Translations under genes and position numbers: made by a program
The notes under the pieces: model-generated
Told to the model about the DNA's origin: nothing
What the model saw: only the letters and a program-made list of their open reading frames with translations
Databases searched by the model: none
Source of the DNA: an uncultured Nitrospiraceae bacterium
Lineage (GTDB): Bacteria; Nitrospirota; Thermodesulfovibrionia; Thermodesulfovibrionales; SM23-35
Assembly (NCBI GenBank): GCA_937138415.1
Contig: CAKZPA010000044.1
Coordinates: 62,001 to 126,000 of the forward strand
Length of the DNA stretch: 64,000 nt
Direction of reading: 5' to 3'
Shown: one piece after another, positions 1 through 9,888 of the stretch
How positions within the stretch are numbered: position 1 is the first letter of the stretch
How the letters are laid out: every line of letters begins with the position of its first letter

Positions 1-1698
1 CGCGGCGAACGCGGCGAACGTGAACCGAAATGCATCGGTCCCGTACTTGTCCATCATGATGAGCGGATCGACGACATTGCCTTTGGACTTCGACATTTTT
101 TGGCCCCGTACATCCCGAACGATCGCGTGAATGTACACATCTCTGAACGGGACGTCCCGCATGAAATGAACGCCCATCATGATCATGCGGGCGACCCAGA
201 AAAAAATTATGTCGAAGGCGGTGACGAGAACGCTCGTCGGGTAGAATGTCCTGAGATCTTCCGTATCATCGGGCCATCCGAGCGTCGAAAAGGGCCACAG
301 CGCGGAAGAGAACCATGTGTCGAGGACATCTTCCTCCTGCACGAGCGAACGGGAGCCGCAGTGAGGGCAGGCCTGCGGATCGCTCCGCGAGACGATGATC
401 CCGTCGCGCCGCGCACAGACGTCGTTCCGCTTCTCCCGGCAGTACCAGATGGGCATACGGTGTCCCCACCAAATCTGGCGGGAAACGCACCAGTCCCGGA
501 TGTCCTCCATCCACGCGAAGTACGTATTTTCCCAACTGCTCGGTATGATCCTGATTTTCCCCTCCCGGACTGCCGTGATCGCGTCTTTCGCCATGGACTG
601 CACGTTCACGTACCACTGCGGCGTCGAGAGCGGTTCGGTGATCGTTTTGCAACGGTAGCAGTGGCCGATTGCCGCGCGGTGCACCTCTTCTTTTTCGATC
701 AGGTTCAGCTTTCGGAGATCGTCGACGACGAGCCTCCGGCAGGCGTATCGCTCCATCCCCGCATACCGTTCTCCCGCACGTGCGGTCATTCGGCCATCCT
801 TGCCGATCACCGAGATCGACGGCAGGGGCGGGGTCCGCCGCTTCGCCATGGCTTCGTCGTTGAAGTCGTGCGCAGGCGTTACTTTGACCGCGCCGGTCCC
901 GAACGCCGGATCGACTGCAGGGTCCGCGATGATCGGGATGACCCTGTTCGTGAGGGGGAGGAGCACCGTCTTCCCGATGACATTTCTGTATCGCTCATCG
1001 TCCGGGTGTACCGCGACGGCGGTATCGCCGAGCATCGTCTCCGGTCTGGTCGTCGCGACGATGATGTGTCTCGAACTTTCGCCCGCGAGCGGATAGCGGA
1101 TGTAGGTCAGCTTCCCGTCGATTTCTTCGTGTTCCACCTCGAGGTCCGAGAGGGCGGTGTGGCATCGGGGACACCAGTTGATGAGGCGGTTGTCGCGGTA
1201 TACCAGCCCTTCCTCGTACAGGCGCACGAACACTTCTCTCACCGCTCTCGAGAGTCCTTCGTCGAGCGTGAACCGCTCCCGAGACCAGTCGCACGATGCG
1301 CCGAGCCTCTTGAGCTGATGGAGGATTTTCCCGCCAGACTCGGCTTTCCATTTCCAGACCTCTTCGATAAAGGCATCGCGGCCGAGCTGGTGCCTGTCGA
1401 TCCCTTTAGCCGCGAGCTGTTTCTCCACGACATTCTGCGTGGCGATCCCCGCGTGGTCGGTTCCGGGCACCCAGAGGACGACGCATCCGGACATCCGTTT
1501 CCACCGCGTCAGGATGTCCTGCAAGACCGCGTTGAGTGCGTGCCCCATGTGGAGCGAGCCGGTGACGTTGGGCGGGGGAATGACGAGCGAATAGGGAGGG
1601 CCGGGCGCTTTCGGGTCAGGACGGAAATACCCCTTCGAAATCCAGTACGCGTACCATTTCTCCTCGATGCCTTTCGGCTGAAAGCCCTTGTCTAAAAT
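1..1698 (-). CDS. valS: Valyl-tRNA synthetase (3' end outside window)
   Basis: Charges tRNA-Val with valine in the cytoplasm. About 566 codons of the N-terminal part are present; the C-terminus lies beyond the window. Class Ia signatures are clear on the minus strand: [15 protein letters not shown] (HIGH motif) near residue 40, [17 protein letters not shown] of the editing domain, [10 protein letters not shown], and [13 protein letters not shown] (KMSKS) close to the window edge. The reading frame opens after an in-frame TAA with [17 protein letters not shown] and has no ATG, GTG or TTG before the HIGH motif. By alignment with typical ValS N-termini the start should be the ATT at 1698-1696, which overlaps the end of the response-regulator gene and follows a GAGAGGA sequence by about 11 nt. 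The family call is secure; the start is odd. Confidence 0.93.
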   Translation of the reverse strand, partial: MLDKGFQPKGIEEKWYAYWISKGYFRPDPKAPGPPYSLVIPPPNVTGSLHMGHALNAVLQDILTRWKRMSGCVVLWVPGTDHAGIATQNVVEKQLAAKGIDRHQLGRDAFIEEVWKWKAESGGKILHQLKRLGASCDWSRERFTLDEGLSRAVREVFVRLYEEGLVYRDNRLINWCPRCHTALSDLEVEHEEIDGKLTYIRYPLAGESSRHIIVATTRPETMLGDTAVAVHPDDERYRNVIGKTVLLPLTNRVIPIIADPAVDPAFGTGAVKVTPAHDFNDEAMAKRRTPPLPSISVIGKDGRMTARAGERYAGMERYACRRLVVDDLRKLNLIEKEEVHRAAIGHCYRCKTITEPLSTPQWYVNVQSMAKDAITAVREGKIRIIPSSWENTYFAWMEDIRDWCVSRQIWWGHRMPIWYCREKRNDVCARRDGIIVSRSDPQACPHCGSRSLVQEEDVLDTWFSSALWPFSTLGWPDDTEDLRTFYPTSVLVTAFDIIFFWVARMIMMGVHFMRDVPFRDVYIHAIVRDVRGQKMSKSKGNVVDPLIMMDKYGTDAFRFTFAAFAA

Positions 1699-2639
1699 GC
1701 TGACTTAATCCTCTCTATCTCTTGGGAAATCATGGTCTCAGCAAGTTCGGGAACGGTCTCCCAAATCACTTTCTGGACCTCGCTCGTCAACGACTCGATC
1801 GAGCCTTTGAGAATCTCCTTGAGCATCCGCTCTATCAGCTCGGGAGTGAGATCCCAGAGAATCTTGTCGACTGAGTCCTTGATGAAGGGAGAAATGGAAG
1901 CGATCAAGGTTTCTTTCAACTCGGCAGGCGACAGAAGTGCCGAGACCCTCTCGCGGATAACGTCTTCGAATAGAGCCCGTATCTCTTCTCTCGAGAGAAA
2001 TTCTCCCGCGGTCACGGTGATCGCCCGTGCGCGCGAGAGGGTCGGTTCCCGCGGCGCCTCCTCCACGCTCTCCGCGCCGCCGGGTTCCCTGTCGACCTCT
2101 TCCGCGAGGGCGCTCAGTTGTTCCGTACTCGCGGCGGAGACGTCCCCGGGTGCTTCGGAAATCCCTGCGCGAAGCGCCGCTTCCGGCACCTGCCAGATCT
2201 CGTCTCCCTGCGTTGCTTCTTCAGGAAGGGGCAGCGTCTCTCCGGAGACGCTCGGTTCGGCCGGAGCTGTCCTCAGCGCAAGCGCCGCTGTAAGTTTGTG
2301 CGTGAGTTCCTGAGCCTCGAACGGTTTCATGAGAGAATCGTCCGCCTTCACCCGTCGAGCGCGTTCCTCATCGAGCGGTTCGAATGCCCCGATGAGGAGG
2401 ATGACCGGTGTCGAGCTCATGGCCGGATCCTCTTTTATCTTCGCGCACAGTTCGTAGCCGTTCATCGTCGGCATGTCCGTATCGGCGAGGACAACGTCCG
2501 GCTGGAACGAAGCCATGACTTCGAGAGCTTCGCGGCCGTTACCCACAGATTTGACGACCCATTCGCCCCCCGCGAGAATCAACTCCACGACTTTTTGGAT
2601 TGTCACGCTGTCATCTGCCAACAGGAGTTTGAATGCCAC
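1692..2639 (-). CDS. CheY-like response regulator with long C-terminal helical domain
   Basis: The 315-aa protein begins with a receiver domain (about residues 3-122): acidic pair in LLADDS, phospho-acceptor aspartate in VVLADTDMP, and the conserved lysine in SLMKPF. A low-complexity Glu/Ala-rich linker (about 125-205) leads to a C-terminal region (about 210-315) of amphipathic helices with repeated patterns such as [15 protein letters not shown] and [15 protein letters not shown]. No DNA-binding or enzymatic output domain is visible, so output is probably through protein contacts; the partner kinase is not in the window. The start is GTG 2639 with AAGAGGTG just upstream. It lies between rsmI (70-nt gap) and valS (overlap). 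Confidence 0.85.
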   Translation of the reverse strand: MAFKLLLADDSVTIQKVVELILAGGEWVVKSVGNGREALEVMASFQPDVVLADTDMPTMNGYELCAKIKEDPAMSSTPVILLIGAFEPLDEERARRVKADDSLMKPFEAQELTHKLTAALALRTAPAEPSVSGETLPLPEEATQGDEIWQVPEAALRAGISEAPGDVSAASTEQLSALAEEVDREPGGAESVEEAPREPTLSRARAITVTAGEFLSREEIRALFEDVIRERVSALLSPAELKETLIASISPFIKDSVDKILWDLTPELIERMLKEILKGSIESLTSEVQKVIWETVPELAETMISQEIERIKSAF

Positions 2640-2708
2640 TGTTCACCTCTTGCCGAAGAATGAAAAATTGTATGGGTACACAGACCGAAAAGTCAAGGAG
2701 ACCGCCGT

Positions 2709-3533
2709 TCAGTCGGGGCCGAGACTTTTGCGGTAGAGGTCTCGTTTCGGGAGTCCGTAGATCTGCGCGATCCGCTGGGCCGCTTCCTTTCGGCTCAGCC
2801 CTTTTTTCATGAGCGCCCGGAGTTCGGAAACGGCTGTTTCCGTCGTCGTCTCCTCGGTCCTCGACCACCCTTCGACGACGACCACGTATTCGCCCGCGAT
2901 CGTCGAATTCCGCACCGCCTCGGCGACTGAAGGGAGCACACCGCGTATCACCTGCTCATGTATTTTCGTGAGTTCCTTTACGACCGCCGCTCGTCTCTCG
3001 CCGAGGATATCCGCCATATCCTGCAGAGATGCCGCGATGCGGTGGGGCGCTTCGTAAAAAACGATCGTCTTTTCGTCGAATCGAATCGTCTCCAGGGCTT
3101 TTCTCCGCTCGGTCGACCGCGCGGGGAGAAAGCCGAGGAAAGTGAAACGGTCGGTACGCAGTCCGGAGAGAGACAGCGCCGCGACGAGTGCGGTCGGCCC
3201 GGGCACGGCGACGATCGGGATATCCTCGTCGATGGCTTTCTTGATGAGGACCGAGCCGGGATCCGATATGCCCGGGGTTCCCGCATCCGAAATGAGCGCC
3301 ACGGACTGGCCCGCATCGAGTCTTTTTATGACATCTTCTGCCCTCGCGTCTTCCTTTTCTCTTCGGTAGCTGATCATCGGTTTCCTGATGCCGTGGTGGT
3401 TCAGGAGCTTCAGTGAGTGCCGCGCGTCTTCCGCGGCGATGAGATCGACCTCGCTCAGAACCCGCAGGGCCCTCAACGTGATGTCTTCGAGGTTTCCTAT
3501 CGGGGTCGAGACGATATAGAGCGTCCCTTTCAC
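2709..3533 (-). CDS. rsmI: 16S rRNA (cytidine1402-2'-O)-methyltransferase RsmI
   Basis: SAM-dependent 2'-O-methylation of C1402 in 16S rRNA, fine-tuning the decoding centre. The 274-aa length is normal. The tetrapyrrole-methylase-fold signatures are all present: GTLYIVSTPIGNLEDIT at the N-terminus, AAEDARHS, SDAGTPGISDPG, VPGPTALVAALSLSG, FLGFLP, and FYEAPHRI. The C-terminal tail (LMKKGLSRKEAAQRIAQ) is the usual RsmI helical extension. Its ATG overlaps the stop of the upstream small gene by 4 nt (ATGA), so the two are probably translationally coupled. Confidence 0.95.
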   Translation of the reverse strand: MKGTLYIVSTPIGNLEDITLRALRVLSEVDLIAAEDARHSLKLLNHHGIRKPMISYRREKEDARAEDVIKRLDAGQSVALISDAGTPGISDPGSVLIKKAIDEDIPIVAVPGPTALVAALSLSGLRTDRFTFLGFLPARSTERRKALETIRFDEKTIVFYEAPHRIAASLQDMADILGERRAAVVKELTKIHEQVIRGVLPSVAEAVRNSTIAGEYVVVVEGWSRTEETTTETAVSELRALMKKGLSRKEAAQRIAQIYGLPKRDLYRKSLGPD

Positions 3534-3787
3534 TCCGTTCCCAGCACCTTTTTCAGTCGTTTGTCGGCCCTGACGATTTCGTCGACGTCGTCCCCCGAGA
3601 GTTCCCAGGTATACTTCCCCTCAGCCGATCGCTTCACCTTGATCTTGACGGGTTTCTTCGGCTTCACCTGCTGAATCTCTGGTTGCTTCTTCGTCTGGGG
3701 GAACGCGCGTTCGGCAGGGAAGACAGGAGTCGAAATGAAGACGATCGAGCAGAGCACGGTCCATATCATCGTCCAAAGCCTTGCCAT
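3530..3787 (-). CDS. Small secreted basic protein, function unknown
   Basis: 85 aa with an N-terminal signal peptide (hydrophobic stretch about residues 5-22, likely cleavage after VFPA), then a Lys/Pro/Gln-rich segment (QPEIQQVKPKKPVKIKV) and a C-terminal acidic-basic part (LSGDDVDEIVRADKRLKKVL). AGGAGAG lies just upstream of the ATG. It sits 29 nt after nadE and overlaps rsmI by 4 nt, so it is surely co-transcribed. I do not recognise a family. The short mature chain and basic repeats suggest a periplasmic structural or binding protein, but no function can be assigned. Confidence 0.7.
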   Translation of the reverse strand: MARLWTMIWTVLCSIVFISTPVFPAERAFPQTKKQPEIQQVKPKKPVKIKVKRSAEGKYTWELSGDDVDEIVRADKRLKKVLGTE

Positions 3788-3816
3788 ATAGGTCTCTCCT
3801 ATCGTTCTCTCGGGCC

Positions 3817-5580
3817 TCAGAATCCCCGGTACCTGTTCGTAATCGGAAAACGCCTGTCCCTCCCGAACGCCTTCTGAGTGATTTTAATGCCCGGAGGAGA
3901 CTGCCGTCTCTTGTATTCGCTCGCATCGACCATCCTGATCACTTTGCGTATGCCTTCAATGTCGAAGCCGGCCGAGATGATTTCGGCAAATGACTTGTCT
4001 TCTTCCACGTAGGCCTTCAAGATCGGATCGAGCACATCGTACGGGGGAAGGGTATCGGTGTCCTTCTGCCCGGGCTTGAGTTCCGCGGACGGCTCTTTCG
4101 TCAGAACTCGTTCAGGAATCACCGCGCGACCCGCTTGCGCGTTCCTCCACCTGCAGAGCTGGTAAACGAGCGTCTTCGGCACGTCTTTTATGACGGCGAA
4201 ACCGCCCGCCATGTCGCCGTAGAGCGTCGCATAGCCGACGCTCATTTCGGATTTATTCCCCGTCGTCAGGACGAGCCAGCCGAATCTATTCGAGAACGCC
4301 ATGAGGATGTTCCCCCGTATCCTCGCCTGGAGGTTCTCTTCCGTCACGTCGACGCTCGTGGAGGAGAAATGTCTGCCCAGCGCACTGAGATAGCTCTCGA
4401 GAATCGACGAAATCGGGACTTCCGTCACGCGGATGCCGAGGTTTGCTCCGAGGTCGTAGACGTCCTCCCTGCTTTCCACCGAGGTATACGGAGACGGCAT
4501 GAACAGGCCATTCACGTGTTCCGGGCCGAGAGCGTCGACGGCGATCGATGCGACGAGGGAAGAATCGACCCCACCGCTCAATCCGATGACCACGTCACGG
4601 AATCCGTTCTTTTTCACGTAGTCCGACGTGCCGAGGACGAGCGCGGCGTGCACTTCTTCGAGAAGCGGTATTTGAGCCTCGCGCGGCGCGGGTCGTTTGG
4701 GCAAGGCCGGTCGGCCGGGTCGCTCCGGCCGTGTCTTCTCGATGACGATCTTCTCCGGTGCGATCTTTTTTCCTCTCGCCATCTTCGGTTTCTCCCGTCG
4801 TGCCGTATCCCTCTGCCGCACGATATCGTCGAGGACGATGTCCGATACGACGACGTCTTCTTCGAACTGTTTTCCGTGGACAACGACCGTCCCGTCCGGG
4901 GCGACGATCAGGCTCCGGCCATCGAAGACGAGTTCATCCTGCCCGCCGACAGTGTTGAGGTACGCGAGCAGGACCTTATTATCGGATGCTCTCTTCGCGA
5001 GCATGTCGCGTCTCAGGTTCGCTTTGCTCATGTGGTACGGCGAGGCATTGATGTTGATAATAATGAGCGCGCCCGCGGATGACTGGATGCGCGCCGGTCC
5101 CTCTTCATGCCAGATATCTTCGCAGATGGTGACGCCGAACCAGAGGCGTCCGAGACGGTAAACGGGGTACCGGTTTCCGGGGCGAAAGTAGCGGTATTCA
5201 TCGAATACCCCGTAATTAGGGAGAAGGACTTTGTGGTAGACGTCCACAATCTTCCCTCCGTAGATAACGGCAGCGGCGTTGCGAAGCGTTTCTCTCCTGT
5301 CCACGAAGCCGACGACGGCCACCGTGTCCGAGACCTTCCGCCGTATGACTTCCAGTGCGGAAAGATTGTCATCCACGAACCGGGATTTCAAGAGGAGATC
5401 CTCGGGTGGGTACCCGGTCACCGCGAGTTCCGGAAAAGCGACGATATCGGCGCGGAGCTCTTCTGCCTTTTTCAGATATTCGGTGATTCTCGCCACATTC
5501 CCATCGATATCCCCAACCGTCGGGTTGATCTGAGCGAGAGCGATGCGGAATTCGCGCTGTTGTCTCTTTCCGTGTGACAT
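3817..5580 (-). CDS. nadE: Glutamine-dependent NAD+ synthetase
   Basis: Makes NAD+ from deamido-NAD+, ATP and glutamine. The N-terminal nitrilase-type glutaminase domain shows the Glu-Lys-Cys triad in FPELAVTGYPPEDLL, YHKVLLPNYGVFDE and GVTICEDIWHE. The C-terminal synthetase domain has the PP-loop IGLSGGVDSSL, TTGNKSEMSVGYATLYGDMAGGF and the C-terminal KRRQSPPGIKIT element. 587 aa from ATG 5580, chosen over the in-frame TTG at 5586 because GAGG lies 6-7 nt upstream of the ATG. The linker between domains is rich in Arg/Lys/Pro. It is the first gene of a probable five-gene minus-strand operon ending in valS. Confidence 0.95.
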   Translation of the reverse strand: MSHGKRQQREFRIALAQINPTVGDIDGNVARITEYLKKAEELRADIVAFPELAVTGYPPEDLLLKSRFVDDNLSALEVIRRKVSDTVAVVGFVDRRETLRNAAAVIYGGKIVDVYHKVLLPNYGVFDEYRYFRPGNRYPVYRLGRLWFGVTICEDIWHEEGPARIQSSAGALIIININASPYHMSKANLRRDMLAKRASDNKVLLAYLNTVGGQDELVFDGRSLIVAPDGTVVVHGKQFEEDVVVSDIVLDDIVRQRDTARREKPKMARGKKIAPEKIVIEKTRPERPGRPALPKRPAPREAQIPLLEEVHAALVLGTSDYVKKNGFRDVVIGLSGGVDSSLVASIAVDALGPEHVNGLFMPSPYTSVESREDVYDLGANLGIRVTEVPISSILESYLSALGRHFSSTSVDVTEENLQARIRGNILMAFSNRFGWLVLTTGNKSEMSVGYATLYGDMAGGFAVIKDVPKTLVYQLCRWRNAQAGRAVIPERVLTKEPSAELKPGQKDTDTLPPYDVLDPILKAYVEEDKSFAEIISAGFDIEGIRKVIRMVDASEYKRRQSPPGIKITQKAFGRDRRFPITNRYRGF

Positions 5581-5597
5581 AACCAACCTCGCGCCCT

Positions 5598-5627
5598 ATT
5601 ATAGCATTTGCATAAAAAAACAACCAA
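5598..5627 (-). promoter_or_regulatory. Sigma70-type promoter for nadE operon
   Basis: On the minus strand TTGGTT (5627-5622) is followed after 18 nt by TATAAT (5603-5598). A TG one base before the -10 gives an extended -10 (TGCTATAAT). The predicted start lies about 10 nt before the nadE ATG. The spacer contains a T-run. Confidence 0.6.
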
Positions 5628-5673
5628 GGGCTTTTTTCGCCACCAACTCCGGAGGAGTAGAGTATAGTAAGAC

Positions 5674-6582
5674 ATGCGAAATGCCCGAGCACTGCAACGT
5701 CTCATCTTCGGGTGGATCTGTCTCGCGATCCTGCATCCCGTCGTCGGTATCGCGGACACCGTGCAAACGGCGGATGTGGAGATCGTCTACGAGAAGGGTA
5801 CGCGTCCGCTTGCGGAAGAAGCGCTCCGCGTGTATCCGGCGGTGAGAGCTGAGATCGAGAGGACGTTCTCCTGGAACGTCGATTTTCGCCCGACGATAAC
5901 GTTTGTCAGGGATAGGCAAGCGTTCCAAAAAACTGCCGGCAGCGACATCTACGCAGCGTATGCGGTGCCGCAGAGATACCTCATCGTGATCGATGCGGCG
6001 AAAGCGACCGCGAGCCCTTTCACCGTGAGGACGACACTCGAGCACGAGATGTGCCACCTCCTCATCCACCGGCACATTACGAAGACGCGTGTGCCCAGGT
6101 GGCTCGAAGAGGGAGTGTGCCAGTGGGCAAGCAGAGGGCTTTCGGAGCTGACGCTGACGCAGGGTGAGCGGCGCTTCTCGGAGGCGGTTCTCGCCGATTC
6201 ACTCATGCGATTCTCGGACCTTTGGGCATTCCCGGAGGACGAGGCGTCGATCGTTCTCGCGTACGAACAGAGCAAGCGTTTGATCGAGTACATCAGCTCC
6301 CGCTATGGGAGCGATACGGTCCGACGGATCCTTGACGACATGCGCGAAGGGTACGACGCGGACGCGTCGGTGCAGAAGAATCTTTCACTCAGTCTTTCGG
6401 AACTGGAGAGGGACTGGCGTGCCGACCTGAAGAGAAGGCATCCCTGGTACAGATTCGTGAGCGACAATATCTACCTTCTCCTCTTTCTCATCGGGGCGAT
6501 GATAACGCTCTACGGTTTTCTGCGCTTCGTGAAGAAGAAGAGGGAGTACGTCGATGACGGTCTCGACGATGATGGAATATGA
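5674..6582 (+). CDS. Membrane-anchored gluzincin metallopeptidase (peptidase MA-like)
   Basis: 302 aa. N-terminal signal peptide (hydrophobic LIFGWICLAILHPVVGIA), then an extracytoplasmic domain with the zinc motif HEMCH (HExxH) in LEHEMCHLLIH and a downstream WLEEGVCQW whose glutamate is suited as third zinc ligand, the pattern of the MA-like peptidase family. A C-terminal transmembrane segment (IYLLLFLIGAMITLYGFL) is followed by a charged KKKREY tail, so the catalytic domain should face the periplasm. GGAGGAG is 14-16 nt before the ATG, rather far. It heads a plus-strand run with the YvlD-like gene and argS. The substrate is unknown. Confidence 0.8.
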   Translation: MRNARALQRLIFGWICLAILHPVVGIADTVQTADVEIVYEKGTRPLAEEALRVYPAVRAEIERTFSWNVDFRPTITFVRDRQAFQKTAGSDIYAAYAVPQRYLIVIDAAKATASPFTVRTTLEHEMCHLLIHRHITKTRVPRWLEEGVCQWASRGLSELTLTQGERRFSEAVLADSLMRFSDLWAFPEDEASIVLAYEQSKRLIEYISSRYGSDTVRRILDDMREGYDADASVQKNLSLSLSELERDWRADLKRRHPWYRFVSDNIYLLLFLIGAMITLYGFLRFVKKKREYVDDGLDDDGI

Positions 6583-6645
6583 CGCGCGTTTCTGCGATAA
6601 TAATCGCCGAGCGGTGAATACTCCGGCACGAAAGGCAGGGAAGCA

Positions 6646-7032
6646 ATGACGCACGTCATCCTCCGCATTATGATCAATGCGCTCTCCATCGCCATCGCCG
6701 TGAAGATCGTGGACGGGATCACCTTCACGGGCGAGTGGTGGCGGATGATCATTGTCGGCGCGGTCTTCGGTGTCGTGAATTCTTTTCTCAAGCCAATCGT
6801 GACGCTCTTCACGTTCCCGCTCATCATTCTCACCCTCGGGCTCTTCACCCTCGTTGTCAACACCCTGATGCTCTTGGTGACGGTATCGCTCTCTGAACCG
6901 CTGAAGCTCGGCCTCGAGATTCACGGCTTCTGGCCGGCATTCAAAGGGGCGATCATCATTAGTATCGTGAGCATGATTCTGTCGTGGCTCTCCGGTATGG
7001 GCAAGACCGTGCACTTCGGTCGTCATCGGTGA
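6646..7032 (+). CDS. YvlD/phage-holin-4-2 superfamily membrane protein
   Basis: 128 aa, almost entirely four hydrophobic helices, with the family-typical pattern: a short N-terminal helix, AVFGVVNSFLKPIVTLFTFPLIILTLGLFTLVVN in the middle, and a C-terminal helix ending LSWLSG. Such proteins are common inner-membrane proteins, often linked to envelope stress. The name holin is a family label; nothing here suggests phage. It sits 63 nt after the metallopeptidase and 121 nt before argS on the same strand. Confidence 0.8.
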   Translation: MTHVILRIMINALSIAIAVKIVDGITFTGEWWRMIIVGAVFGVVNSFLKPIVTLFTFPLIILTLGLFTLVVNTLMLLVTVSLSEPLKLGLEIHGFWPAFKGAIIISIVSMILSWLSGMGKTVHFGRHR

Positions 7033-7153
7033 AGTCGGGAGACGCGGCGATGGGGTTACGCTATCGGAGGGCGGCAGTGGCGGTGCCGTGTGGACGGTTC
7101 GGTCCCGGGGATCGGATGGCATATCCCGGCCTCGCCGGGCGGGAGGTTCGTGA

Positions 7154-8797
7154 ATGAAAAAGGATTTCATCGCCGTCCTCGAGACTGCCGTGCAGCGGCT
7201 CGGCGTCACGGAGATCCCACCTATCGAGGTGGAGGTGCCGCCACAAGAGAACTTCGGCGATCTCTCGACGCCGGTAGCGATGGCACTCGCGAGAGTTCTC
7301 AGAAAACCGCCGCGCCACGTCGCGGAGACGATCGCCGGTTTTATAGCGGACGAGCCTATCTTCGACCGGGTCGATGTCGCCGGCCCCGGCTTTATCAATG
7401 TTGCCTTTGCGGGGGAGTACCTCGTGTCAGAGTTCAAGAAAATAGCGGAGTCGGGCAGCGCGTTTCTCCGGTCGAATATCGGACAGGGCAGGCGAGTACA
7501 GGTCGAGTTCGTGAGCGCGAACCCGACGGGACCCCTCCACCTTGGGCATGGCAGAGGTGGTGCCACGGGGAACGCCTTAGCGAATCTCCTGACGGCTGCC
7601 GGATACCACGTCGAGCGCGAATATTACATCAATGACGCAGGGCGGCAGATACGCCTCCTCGGGCAGTCGGTCTTCGCGCGGTATCAGCGACTGCTCGGCA
7701 TCGAATACGGCTTTCCGGATGAGGGATACAGAGGCCAGTATGTCGAGGATATCGCGCGCGACATGATTGCGGAGTTCGACGGGACGTATGTCCAGAAAGC
7801 CTTCGACGAGGTCGCGGACTTCTTTATCGACTATTCGTACAAAAAAATCCTGTCGAGTATCAGGGATGATCTGCGGGATTTCGGCATCTCTTTTGACTCA
7901 TGGCAGAGCGAACGGGAGATGTTCGATTGCGGAGAGGTCGGGCGGGCGATCGAAGATTTGCGAGCGAAGGGGTTCATCTACGAAAAAGAGGATGCGACGT
8001 GGTTTCGGGCGTCCGCGTTCGGCGACGACAAGGACAGGGTCATCATAAAAAAGGATGGCGAATACACGTATTTCACATCCGACATTGCGTATCACAGGAA
8101 GAAGATCGAAAAGAACTACGATGAAATCATCGACATTTGGGGAGCCGACCATCATGGCTACATTCCGAGGATCCAGGCGGTCATCCAGGCGCTCGGGTAC
8201 CCGAAAGAGAAATTGAAGATTCTGCTCGTTCAAATGGTGACGCTCCTGAGGGGAGGCAAGCCCGTGCAGATGTCGAAGAGAGCTGGCGAATTCGTGACGC
8301 TGCGGGAAGTGATGGAGGAGGTCGGTGCGGATACGACGAAGTTTATTTTTCTCACGCGGCGGCCCGACAGCCATCTCGAGTTCGATCTCGAGGTCGCGAA
8401 AGCCCAGTCCGCAGAAAACCCGGTGTTTTACGTGCAGTACGCCCACGCCCGGATTACGAGCATCTTTTCCCACGCGCGGGAAAAGGGGATCGAAAGGGAT
8501 GCGCTCGCACACGCGGACGTACGCCTGCTGTCGCACCATGACGAACTGAGGATCATGAAAAAACTGCTCACCTACCCGATGGTGTTCGAAGGCGCGGTGA
8601 AGACTCACGAGCCGCACCGCATTACGTTCTACGTGCAGGAACTCTCGGGCATGTTTCACCAGTATTACAACAAATGCCGAATCGTCACCGAGGAGAGGGG
8701 GCCGACGCTTGCGCGGCTTGCACTCTGCGAAGGCGTCAGGACGGTTCTCAGAGACGGCCTCGAGATTCTCGGTATCACCGCCCCCGAACGAATGTGA
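7154..8797 (+). CDS. argS: Arginyl-tRNA synthetase
   Basis: Charges tRNA-Arg. 547 aa, normal for bacterial ArgS. The N-terminal additional domain (about residues 1-110) precedes FVSANPTGPLHLGHGRGG with the HIGH-like HLGH, then YYINDAGRQI, IWGADHHGYIPRI and PVQMSKRAGEFVTL (KMSK-like loop). The C-terminal DALR anticodon-binding domain includes VQYAHARITSIF and ends FHQYYNKCRI...LRDGLEILGI. GGGAGG lies about 8 nt upstream of the ATG. Confidence 0.97.
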   Translation: MKKDFIAVLETAVQRLGVTEIPPIEVEVPPQENFGDLSTPVAMALARVLRKPPRHVAETIAGFIADEPIFDRVDVAGPGFINVAFAGEYLVSEFKKIAESGSAFLRSNIGQGRRVQVEFVSANPTGPLHLGHGRGGATGNALANLLTAAGYHVEREYYINDAGRQIRLLGQSVFARYQRLLGIEYGFPDEGYRGQYVEDIARDMIAEFDGTYVQKAFDEVADFFIDYSYKKILSSIRDDLRDFGISFDSWQSEREMFDCGEVGRAIEDLRAKGFIYEKEDATWFRASAFGDDKDRVIIKKDGEYTYFTSDIAYHRKKIEKNYDEIIDIWGADHHGYIPRIQAVIQALGYPKEKLKILLVQMVTLLRGGKPVQMSKRAGEFVTLREVMEEVGADTTKFIFLTRRPDSHLEFDLEVAKAQSAENPVFYVQYAHARITSIFSHAREKGIERDALAHADVRLLSHHDELRIMKKLLTYPMVFEGAVKTHEPHRITFYVQELSGMFHQYYNKCRIVTEERGPTLARLALCEGVRTVLRDGLEILGITAPERM

Positions 8798-8830
8798 GGG
8801 GATCGTCCGAGCCGAGCCTGCGGTGTGGAC

Positions 8831-8852
8831 GGCGCTTTCGTGCGTTTTTTTT
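8831..8852 (+). terminator. Possible weak terminator after argS
   Basis: A short GCGC/GTGC stem around a TTTC loop is followed directly by eight T residues, 34 nt after the argS stop. The stem is only about 4-5 bp with a wobble pair, so this is tentative. Confidence 0.35.
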
Positions 8853-8930
8853 CGCGTGGCCGCGCGTGCCGGATGACCGTGCACCACTCGGCGTGGGTAT
8901 CGGTTCGGCGTCGCCCGGTATCGCGCGGAA

Positions 8931-8960
8931 TTGACAACGTCCGTGCGGTACTGGTATAAA
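8931..8960 (+). promoter_or_regulatory. Sigma70-type promoter for ilvE
   Basis: TTGACA (8931-8936), 18-nt spacer, TATAAA (8955-8960). The -10 ends only 10 nt before the ilvE ATG, so the predicted transcript has a leader of just a few nucleotides and the GAGG at 8962-8965 would fall at or before the start of transcription. Confidence 0.55.
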
Positions 8961-8970
8961 TGAGGACCCC

Positions 8971-9885
8971 ATGATTCCGAAGACGAAGAAGATCTGGATG
9001 GACGGAACGTTCGTGGACTGGGATCAGGCGACAGTCCATGTCCTGACCCACTCTCTCCACTACGGCCTCGGCGTTTTCGAGGGAATCCGTTGTTACAACA
9101 CAAAGAGCGGTCCGGCCATTTTCAGGCTCGGAGAGCACATCGATCGCCTCTTCAGTTCCGCGCACATTTTTCTTATCGATATTCCCTATACGAAGAGCGA
9201 AATCACCCGCGCGGTGATCGAAACCGTGCGGGTGAATAAGATGAGGGAGTGCTACATCCGTCCCCTCGTCTACATTGGCTACGGATCAATGGGGCTCTAC
9301 CCAAAGGACAATCCCGTGAGCGTTTCGATTGCCGTGTGGTCGTGGGGCGCCTATCTCGGCGACGACGGAATCACGCAGGGGATTCGCGTCAAGACGTCGT
9401 CCTTTATCAGGAATCACGTGAATGCGAGCATGACGCGGGGAAAGGTCTGCGGCTATTATGTGAATTCGCAGCTCGCAAAGAAGGAGGCGATCTCCTGCGG
9501 GTACGACGAAGCCCTCTTGCTCGACACGGAAGGGTACGTGTCGGAGGGAAGCGGCGAGAATGTGTTCATGGTCAGGAACGGCATGCTGAAGACGACACCC
9601 TTGACCTCCATTCTGGAGGGCATCACCCGCAATAGCGTTATCACGATCGCGCGCGACAAGAAGATTCCCGTGGTAGAAGAGCGATTCACGCGCGACGAAC
9701 TCTACATAGCGGATGAGGCGTTCTTCACGGGAACAGCGGCAGAGGTGACGCCGATCCGCGAACTCGACGGGCGGAGGATTGGCGACGGAAAGCCCGGGCC
9801 GGTGACGAAGGACATCCAGAGAATTTTTTTCGATATCGTGAAGGGGAAAAACAGGAAATACGCTTCCTGGTTGACAAAAGTCTGA
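8971..9885 (+). CDS. ilvE: Branched-chain amino acid aminotransferase
   Basis: PLP-dependent interconversion of Val, Leu and Ile with their 2-oxo acids, using glutamate/2-oxoglutarate. 304 aa, fold type IV. Recognisable elements: [45 protein letters not shown], the lysine-containing region NSQLAKKEA, and [15 protein letters not shown] followed by [11 protein letters not shown] and [12 protein letters not shown]. It appears monocistronic: its own promoter lies just upstream and a convergent gene follows. ilvC is also in this window but 49 kb away. Confidence 0.95.
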   Translation: MIPKTKKIWMDGTFVDWDQATVHVLTHSLHYGLGVFEGIRCYNTKSGPAIFRLGEHIDRLFSSAHIFLIDIPYTKSEITRAVIETVRVNKMRECYIRPLVYIGYGSMGLYPKDNPVSVSIAVWSWGAYLGDDGITQGIRVKTSSFIRNHVNASMTRGKVCGYYVNSQLAKKEAISCGYDEALLLDTEGYVSEGSGENVFMVRNGMLKTTPLTSILEGITRNSVITIARDKKIPVVEERFTRDELYIADEAFFTGTAAEVTPIRELDGRRIGDGKPGPVTKDIQRIFFDIVKGKNRKYASWLTKV

Positions 9886-9888
9886 AAG

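Noticed and set aside
100-1695. 531-residue open frame on the plus strand
   Set aside because: It is antisense to valS, whose HIGH and KMSKS motifs are clear, and its Arg/Asp-rich translation has no recognisable pattern.
6646-7032. Holin-family label as a sign of prophage
   Set aside because: The protein is the YvlD-like chromosomal type and no phage gene is nearby.
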